Below, in pieces: positions 5,659-7,080 of a DNA stretch of 7,080 nt. The stretch is from JBAWZR01 sp037142915 (GTDB lineage Bacteria; Patescibacteriota; Minisyncoccia; Moranbacterales; UBA1568), in the NCBI GenBank assembly GCA_037142915.1, contig JBAWZR010000053.1:1-7080 (forward strand), read 5' to 3'. Within the stretch, counting starts at the first letter, position 1, and the number at the start of each line of letters is the position of its first letter. The translations under genes and the position numbers were made by a program. The notes beneath the pieces were generated by a model. That model was not told the origin of the DNA. It did not search any database and saw only the letters and a list, made by a program, of their open reading frames with translations.

Positions 5659-6942
5659 TTAAAACTGATCGTAACTCTGCATCGCTAATTGACTCTGGAC
5701 ATTCTTGGAGAGATCCAAGACCACCGACACCACGATGAGCAGACTCGTACCACCGATCGTCACCGCCTGAATATTGGTGATTTGCTGAACGATGAACGGC
5801 AACACGGCGATCAAACCGAGCGACACTGCGCCCACGAGCGTAATCCGGTTCACAATGCGATGGAGATAATCAGCCGTTGGCTCACCCGGACGCACACCGG
5901 GGACATAGCCACCCTGCTTCTGGAGGTTCTCGGCGATCTTGTGCGGATCGAACACGACCGCGGTATAGAAATAGGTAAATGCCACGACCAATATAAAATA
6001 CAAAATTCCGTAGACCCAGCTCGTCGGTTGAAACATCGTGTAAATCTTCGTCGCCCAATCAATCACCATTTGGCTATGCGCTTGTTTCATAATCACATTG
6101 GCGATCAACCCCGGGATGAGGATGAGTGACACGGCAAAAATGATTGGGATCACGCCGGCCTGATTGATACGCAACGGCAAGTGTGTCGTCGCTCCGCCCA
6201 CACTCCCACCATCACCCCGCACTCGCTTGGCATAGGTCACCGGGATATTGCGCTGCGCCTCGGTGATCACCACCACGCCCCCGATCGTCGCCAGCGCCAA
6301 CGCCGCGAACATCACATAGGTGAAGAACTGTGTCGCGTCATAGGTACTCGCCAACTGACTCATGCTCCCAGGCAGACTCGCCACGATACCAGCAAAAATC
6401 AGAATCGAAACACCGTTACCAATACCCTTCTCACTCATCAGCTCACCCAGCCACATAAGGAATATCGTTCCCGCTGTCGCCGCGATCACCACTGCCGCTT
6501 TATCAAAACCGGTAAAACTCGTGAGGAAAATCCCCTGCGACGACAGGAGTGAAATCAGCGCGAATGACTGCACAATCGCGAGTGGTACAGTCAACCAGCG
6601 CGTGATCATATTGAATTTCTGTCGCCCGGCCTCACCCTCCTCCTTATTCATCTGCTCGAGGTATGGTATCATCGAGCCCAGCAATTGCATAATGATCGAT
6701 GCGGTGATATACGGTGCAACACCGAGCAGCACGATCGAGATATTGGCCAAACCGCCACCGGAAAAAATATTCAGCAAACCAAGTAATTGGTTATCGGAGA
6801 AGAATTGCTGCAACCGGGTCACATCCACCCCTGGTAACGGGATGATCGCCAATACTCGATACAACACCAAAATCCACACGATAAACAAGATTTTCTTGCG
6901 AAGATCTACGGTTTTCGCCACCTGAGCCAGCCAACTTGCCAT
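5659..6942 (-). CDS. secY: Preprotein translocase subunit SecY
   Basis: This 427-residue integral membrane protein forms the channel of the Sec translocon with SecE and SecG, exporting or inserting proteins with SecA or ribosomes. About ten hydrophobic segments are visible: roughly 17-36, 68-92, 115-135, 148-167, 177-195, 208-228, 262-283, 308-331, 367-388 and 396-411. Signature stretches include the plug region LNIFSGGGLANISI (57-70), LGELMSEKGIGNGVSI (165-180), ITEAQRNIPV (226-235), the cytoplasmic loop FDPHKIAENLQKQGGYVPG (331-349), and GGTSLLIVVSVVLD (397-410). Length is typical and no domain is missing. The ATG follows AAATT with no Shine-Dalgarno match. An out-of-frame ATG lies eight bases upstream. 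It opens the secY-adk-map-ruvX unit. In the usual spc order rplO would precede it, but the visible upstream 138 bases show no L15-like coding. Confidence 0.98.
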   Translation of the reverse strand: MASWLAQVAKTVDLRKKILFIVWILVLYRVLAIIPLPGVDVTRLQQFFSDNQLLGLLNIFSGGGLANISIVLLGVAPYITASIIMQLLGSMIPYLEQMNKEEGEAGRQKFNMITRWLTVPLAIVQSFALISLLSSQGIFLTSFTGFDKAAVVIAATAGTIFLMWLGELMSEKGIGNGVSILIFAGIVASLPGSMSQLASTYDATQFFTYVMFAALALATIGGVVVITEAQRNIPVTYAKRVRGDGGSVGGATTHLPLRINQAGVIPIIFAVSLILIPGLIANVIMKQAHSQMVIDWATKIYTMFQPTSWVYGILYFILVVAFTYFYTAVVFDPHKIAENLQKQGGYVPGVRPGEPTADYLHRIVNRITLVGAVSLGLIAVLPFIVQQITNIQAVTIGGTSLLIVVSVVLDLSKNVQSQLAMQSYDQF

Positions 6943-6980
6943 AATTTCATTTCAAAAAAGGTAAAATCCCCCTAACGACC

Positions 6981-7064
6981 TCAGTTTACAGGAAAACCCG
7001 CCGCTTGTGAAGGCTTCTTTAAATAACCCGAATTCAAACTCCAAAGCCCCTTTTCTGTTACCAT
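6981..7064 (-). CDS. Possible 27-residue leader ORF upstream of secY
   Basis: An ATG at 7064-7062 opens a 27-codon frame ending in TGA at 6983-6981. GGAGGG (7079-7074) lies nine bases upstream of it, the best Shine-Dalgarno match in the window. The predicted peptide begins MVTEKGLW and ends AAGFPVN. It has no recognisable family, transmembrane segment or signal peptide. The rest of the 6943-7080 stretch holds only the putative secY promoter. Chance is a serious alternative, because short frames like this are common and the upstream sequence is not visible. Confidence 0.2.
   Translation of the reverse strand: MVTEKGLWSLNSGYLKKPSQAAGFPVN
6983..7011 (-). promoter_or_regulatory. Putative sigma-70-type promoter upstream of secY
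   Basis: On the coding strand TTCACA (7011-7006, five of six consensus bases) and TAAACT (6988-6983, four of six) are separated by exactly 17 bases. The expected start near 6976 would leave a leader of about 33 bases before the secY ATG. This would let secY-ruvX be transcribed separately from any ribosomal-protein genes upstream. It was found by eye and is untested. Confidence 0.4.
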
Positions 7065-7080
7065 AGAGCGTTACCCTCCA

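Overview
The window looks like chromosome of a reduced-genome bacterium, most likely a Candidate Phyla Radiation (Patescibacteria) member. The reasons are compact housekeeping genes, shortened gaps between them, a lone ALG5-like glycosyltransferase next to galT, and divergent versions of adenylate kinase, class II aldolase and RuvX. Placement below phylum level cannot be made from the sequence alone. All three stop codons are used in their standard sense (TAA six times, TAG once, TGA once), so I see no sign of the TGA-to-glycine code known in some relatives.

All eight convincing genes lie on the minus strand, so the reading order runs from high to low coordinates. The first unit is secY (protein export channel), adk (nucleotide kinase), map (methionine aminopeptidase) and ruvX (YqgF nuclease family), with gaps of only 7, 5 and 2 bases. 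It is preceded by a 138-base leader (6943-7080) with a plausible promoter. secY-adk-map is the familiar tail of the spc ribosomal-protein operon. Here it is followed by ruvX rather than infA/rpmJ/rpsM.

After a 72-base gap holding a putative terminator overlapped by a putative promoter, a second unit begins: a family 2 glycosyltransferase resembling dolichyl-phosphate glucosyltransferases, galT (hexose-1-phosphate uridylyltransferase) and tpiA (triosephosphate isomerase). A 140-base gap then contains a short GC-rich palindromic repeat, followed by a class II fructose-bisphosphate aldolase gene that ends in a hairpin at the window edge. tpiA and the aldolase catalyse adjacent steps of lower glycolysis. 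galT and the glycosyltransferase point to sugar activation and transfer for surface glycans.

I found no CRISPR array, mobile element with a transposase, tRNA, rRNA, toxin-antitoxin or defence cassette. The window is an ordinary housekeeping region. Its most interesting features are subtle: starts that mostly lack Shine-Dalgarno sequences but all have T at -1, altered active-site or metal-site residues in Adk, GalT and the aldolase, the repeat between tpiA and the aldolase gene, and the terminator/promoter overlap between the two units.
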